Position numbers and translations under genes: made by a program
From: Cupriavidus sp. P-10
GTDB taxonomy: Bacteria > Pseudomonadota > Gammaproteobacteria > Burkholderiales > Burkholderiaceae
Length of the DNA stretch: 64,000 nucleotides
Direction: 5' to 3'
Assembly (NCBI RefSeq): GCF_003402535.2
Contig: NZ_AP025173.1
Location: forward strand, 248,001 to 312,000
Notes under the pieces: generated by a model
Seen by the model: only the letters and a program-made list of their open reading frames with translations
Told to the model about the DNA's origin: nothing
Database searches by the model: none
In this document: piece by piece, positions 61,779 to 64,000 of the stretch
Layout: every line of letters starts with the position of its first letter
Numbering within the stretch: position 1 is the first letter of the stretch

Positions 61779-61879
61779 GGATGTCTCCTGGGTTGAAAAA
61801 GTCAAGGGTGCTCGACTGGTGTGCGGCTTTCATTGCGCCGCTTCCAAGGTGTACCCTGAAGCGAAGGCACGCGCTCAGG

Positions 61880-61966
61880 TCAGAGCATCAGCACGAGGCA
61901 GCCGGCCGTGTGGCGGCGTTCTAGCGCGCGACCACCAGGGGTGTGGATGCTGACTACTTGAGCCAT
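61880..61966 (-). CDS. possible 28-residue leader peptide upstream of the LivK-type gene
   Basis: ATG 61966 has a strong AGGAGA ribosome-binding site about 7 bases upstream and opens a 28-codon frame, MAQVVSIHTPGGRALERRHT then AGCLVLML, ending in TGA at 61880. The binding-protein gene starts 101 bp further on. The last residues (CLVLML) are rich in Leu and Val, the presumed ligands of the protein encoded next, as in attenuation leaders. This is based on one sequence only. Confidence 0.4.
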   Translation of the reverse strand: MAQVVSIHTPGGRALERRHTAGCLVLML

Positions 61967-62014
61967 TGATGTTCTCCTAGTGGCTCTTGTTGCGGACACT
62001 GTCCGGGCTTGAGG

Positions 62015-63253
62015 TCACACGCCCGCAGACTTCAGTTTTCGAACTGCCTGGGCCAGACGGCGCACCCCTTCGGCGAGCCGCTCAGGAGAATTGGCGGTGA
62101 AGTTCAGTCGAAGCGCGTTGCGGCTTTTCACCCAAGGATCAAATGCGCTACCCGGCCCTGCAAGGACACCGACTTCGGTGCCGACGGACACAAGGCGATC
62201 AGTGTCCATCGAAGGATCCCGCGCGGTGGCCCACACGAACATTCCACCAACAGGCACCTCCCACACAAACCATTCGGCAAGGTGTTCCGCCATGGCAGCG
62301 CAGAGTGCGTCGCGCCGCTCCCGATACAATTCGACCATCCGAGGGCTCAGCCGCTCCATCAGACCGCTGTCAATGGCGGCCAGGGCAATCCGCTGATTGA
62401 GGCCGCTCGAGCAGAGATCCGCACCTTGCTTTGCCGCGGACAGCATCTGGATCATCTGGGGGGCTGCGATGATCCAGCCAACACGAAGCCCCGGCGCCAA
62501 CTCCTTCGAGACGCTGCCCAGATGGATGATGGGACCTTCGTACCCTCCCTTCCCCAAGCGCTCAGCCGAGAGTTCGATCATCCGAGGCAAAGGCACTCCC
62601 TCGTATTGGAGGGCGCAGTAGGGATCGTCCTCGACTAGCCACACTCCCGTCCGGTGGGCGGCATCGACCATCGCATTGCGGACCGAGACGCCAACCAACC
62701 TGCCTGTAGGGTTGGAGAAGTTCGGCACCGAGTAGACGAACTGCGCACCCTCGAAGGAGGACAGGGGGTCGAACGCGTCGTCTTCCAGCACAAGATTGCG
62801 ATACCGAGGTGCCCGTGGCCTCCAGGCGTCCATAGCGCCGACATAGCTGGGGAACTGGGCAGCAATGACGTCCCCCTGCTCGATCAGCACCTTCCCAATG
62901 AGATCCAGACTCTGGGTGCCGCTGGCGGTAAGCAGGACGTTTTCACGCCGCAACCGCAGCACAGGCGAGCTGTAGCGCGTGGCAATCGCATCGCGCAGCT
63001 CCGGAAGACCATCGGTGGGAGCATACCCGAGGCAATCCTGCGGATGCTTCAAGATCACCTCCCGAGCGTAAGTGGCCAACTCCTCAGTCGGAAAAACTGT
63101 CGGCTCGGGCAATCCCCCGGCAAGATTGATCAAACCCGGAATACGCCCGGCGGCGACAAAGCGAGCCGTCAGGTCGTTCCTTGTCGCCAGCCACGCGGCG
63201 TAGCGGGGTCCCTTGACAGCGACCACGAGGGATTGGTGCGCCAGTTTAGTCAT
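62015..63253 (-). CDS. PLP-dependent aminotransferase, LysN/KAT-II-like (fold type I)
   Basis: The 412-residue aminotransferase has INLAGGLPEPTVFPTEELAT near the start, LGYAPTDGLPELRDAIATRY, NPTG motif YSVPNFSNPTGRLVGVSV, VEDDPYCALQYEG, PLP Lys in IHLGSVSKELAPGLRVGWII, and the carboxylate-binding Arg in RNALRLNFTANSP. It resembles 2-aminoadipate/kynurenine and MocR-type catalytic domains but has no helix-turn-helix, so it is an enzyme. ATG 63253 is the family start. Neighbourhood with a LivK-type protein suggests work on branched-chain or aromatic amino acids. Confidence 0.93.
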   Translation of the reverse strand: MTKLAHQSLVVAVKGPRYAAWLATRNDLTARFVAAGRIPGLINLAGGLPEPTVFPTEELATYAREVILKHPQDCLGYAPTDGLPELRDAIATRYSSPVLRLRRENVLLTASGTQSLDLIGKVLIEQGDVIAAQFPSYVGAMDAWRPRAPRYRNLVLEDDAFDPLSSFEGAQFVYSVPNFSNPTGRLVGVSVRNAMVDAAHRTGVWLVEDDPYCALQYEGVPLPRMIELSAERLGKGGYEGPIIHLGSVSKELAPGLRVGWIIAAPQMIQMLSAAKQGADLCSSGLNQRIALAAIDSGLMERLSPRMVELYRERRDALCAAMAEHLAEWFVWEVPVGGMFVWATARDPSMDTDRLVSVGTEVGVLAGPGSAFDPWVKSRNALRLNFTANSPERLAEGVRRLAQAVRKLKSAGV

Positions 63254-63940
63254 CCTGGAAGCCTTTCTCGGGCGCCATGGACGCTTCGACAGGGTCCGTG
63301 GCGAATACGAACTCACACTCACCCCAACCGTCGGGGGGCGGCCGGTGCCAACAACCATCCTGCCACCTCTTCAAGCGGGGTCTCTCTGTCTTCGAAAACG
63401 CATGATCCAAGCGGAACTGTCCGCGTCGAATACACATGGGTGACAGTACCGACAACAGTACCGCTGGCTAACACCATCCGTATTGCTCTGATTTGCGGAG
63501 CCGTTGCACCACCTTGGGAATATTTCGGGCGCCGGACAACCCATCCAAATCGCTCAGGCCACTTGATGTCAGCCTTGACAGGGCACACAAAATGGCCTGC
63601 CCGATTGTTTTGCGATACGGCATCACCATGGGCCGGGCGACGTTGCCTGTCAGATCAGATCTGAGAGTCCCGACCGACGAAATGACTGCCCGACAGGGAT
63701 CCCGTACGATACTGTTTCTCAACGCCAAGATCGGGCGCCAATGCACGACAACGGCAAGGCCGAAGCGGCACATCTTTTGCATGTGACTGGCTGACCGTGA
63801 GCCTCCCTGCGTCCCAACAAACCGCCCTTGAGTCCGTAAATGACAGAGCAGCCAACGCACCGATGTATCAAAATGCCTTTACAGACTCCCGATGGATGGG
63901 CTCAACCGTGCGATGCCCGAGTAAACTAGGGGTGAAAAAA
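63254..63940. other. 687-bp region without a supported gene
   Basis: Upstream of the aminotransferase gene. A minus-strand frame at 63319-63588 gives a protein-like stretch (VPLGSCVFEDRETPLEEVAG) but has no ribosome-binding site or family match. The base composition is a little less GC-rich than the gene-dense parts. I see no dyad strong enough to list. Confidence 0.4.
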
Positions 63941-64000
63941 ATGGAGACTTCCGCGATCCATGTGAGCGAGGTCCTTTCTCAGACCAGCGCTCGTCTTTGG
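63941..64000 (+). CDS. possible start of a gene cut by the window edge
   Basis: ATG 63941 is preceded by AGGGGTGAAAAAA, a fair ribosome-binding site, and the frame stays open for the 20 codons to the edge (METSAIHVSEVLSQTSARLW). Too little is present to name a family. Confidence 0.35.
   Translation, partial: METSAIHVSEVLSQTSARLW

Noticed and set aside
63319..63588. 89-codon minus-strand frame upstream of the aminotransferase
   Set aside because: It reads somewhat like protein but has no ribosome-binding site, no recognised motif and no operon context. Left as unassigned.
1..64000. tRNA, rRNA, CRISPR arrays, intact insertion sequences, phage or conjugation genes
   Set aside because: None recognised on either strand when reading the window; the only repeat-like units are the hairpins and duplications listed.

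Overview
The window looks like chromosomal or megaplasmid DNA from a high-GC betaproteobacterium of the Burkholderiales, most likely a Cupriavidus/Ralstonia relative. This is inferred from the gene families only: many LysR, TetR and Lrp regulators, several branched-chain-type ABC importers, CaiB-type CoA transferases, and a remnant of a Bug/TctC receptor. I saw no rRNA, tRNA, CRISPR array, phage or intact insertion sequence. The content is almost wholly catabolic and transport genes.

Region 1 (1-14.4 kb) is rich in flavoenzymes. Four luciferase-like (LLM) oxidoreductases and three Old Yellow Enzyme (OYE) ene-reductases lie around a divergent LysR gene at 4062-4991, with an NTF2/SnoaL-like protein. 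A catalase-ankyrin pair, a zinc alcohol dehydrogenase and a cupin are mixed in. Region 2 (14.7-20.6 kb) holds an MFS permease with a class II aldolase-like enzyme, a LysR regulator, a TetR regulator and an AzlCD amino-acid exporter.

Region 3 (20.6-33.5 kb) has a five-gene Liv-type ABC importer plus a thioredoxin-reductase-like flavoprotein on the minus strand. Divergent from it is an operon of a VOC protein, a 2,6-dihydroxypyridine-hydroxylase-like monooxygenase, DUF485, an ActP-like symporter and a second TetR regulator. A 29-bp dyad sits between the two operons, and its left arm recurs upstream of the alcohol dehydrogenase at 11.6 kb. Lrp and aldo/keto reductase genes follow.

Region 4 (33.8-52.6 kb) is the most coherent system. 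One operon encodes an MFS permease, DUF4286, an atypical type II dehydroquinase-like protein, an SDR and a PRISE-type enone reductase. It converges on a sigma-54 activator gene. Divergent from the activator is a long operon behind a sigma-54 promoter (GG-N10-GC) and an upstream palindrome. It encodes a CoA transferase, a BadI/MenB-like ring hydrolase, an acyl-CoA ligase, an enoyl-CoA hydratase, an SDR, an acyl-CoA dehydrogenase, 3-hydroxyacyl-CoA dehydrogenases, a racemase-like CoA transferase, a quinone oxidoreductase and a diverged AraC-type protein. The enzyme set matches ligase, dehydrogenase, hydratase, hydroxyacyl dehydrogenase and ring-opening hydrolase, as in cyclohexanecarboxylate degradation. 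I infer a pathway for an alicyclic or hydroaromatic carboxylic acid.

Region 5 (52.6-64 kb) carries a second complete Liv-type importer, a scar where fragments of an ETF-ubiquinone oxidoreductase gene and a Bug receptor gene abut, a thiamine-diphosphate enzyme, an orphan LivK-type binding protein preceded by a possible 28-codon leader ORF, and a PLP aminotransferase. The second importer is a reasonable candidate for substrate uptake for Region 4.
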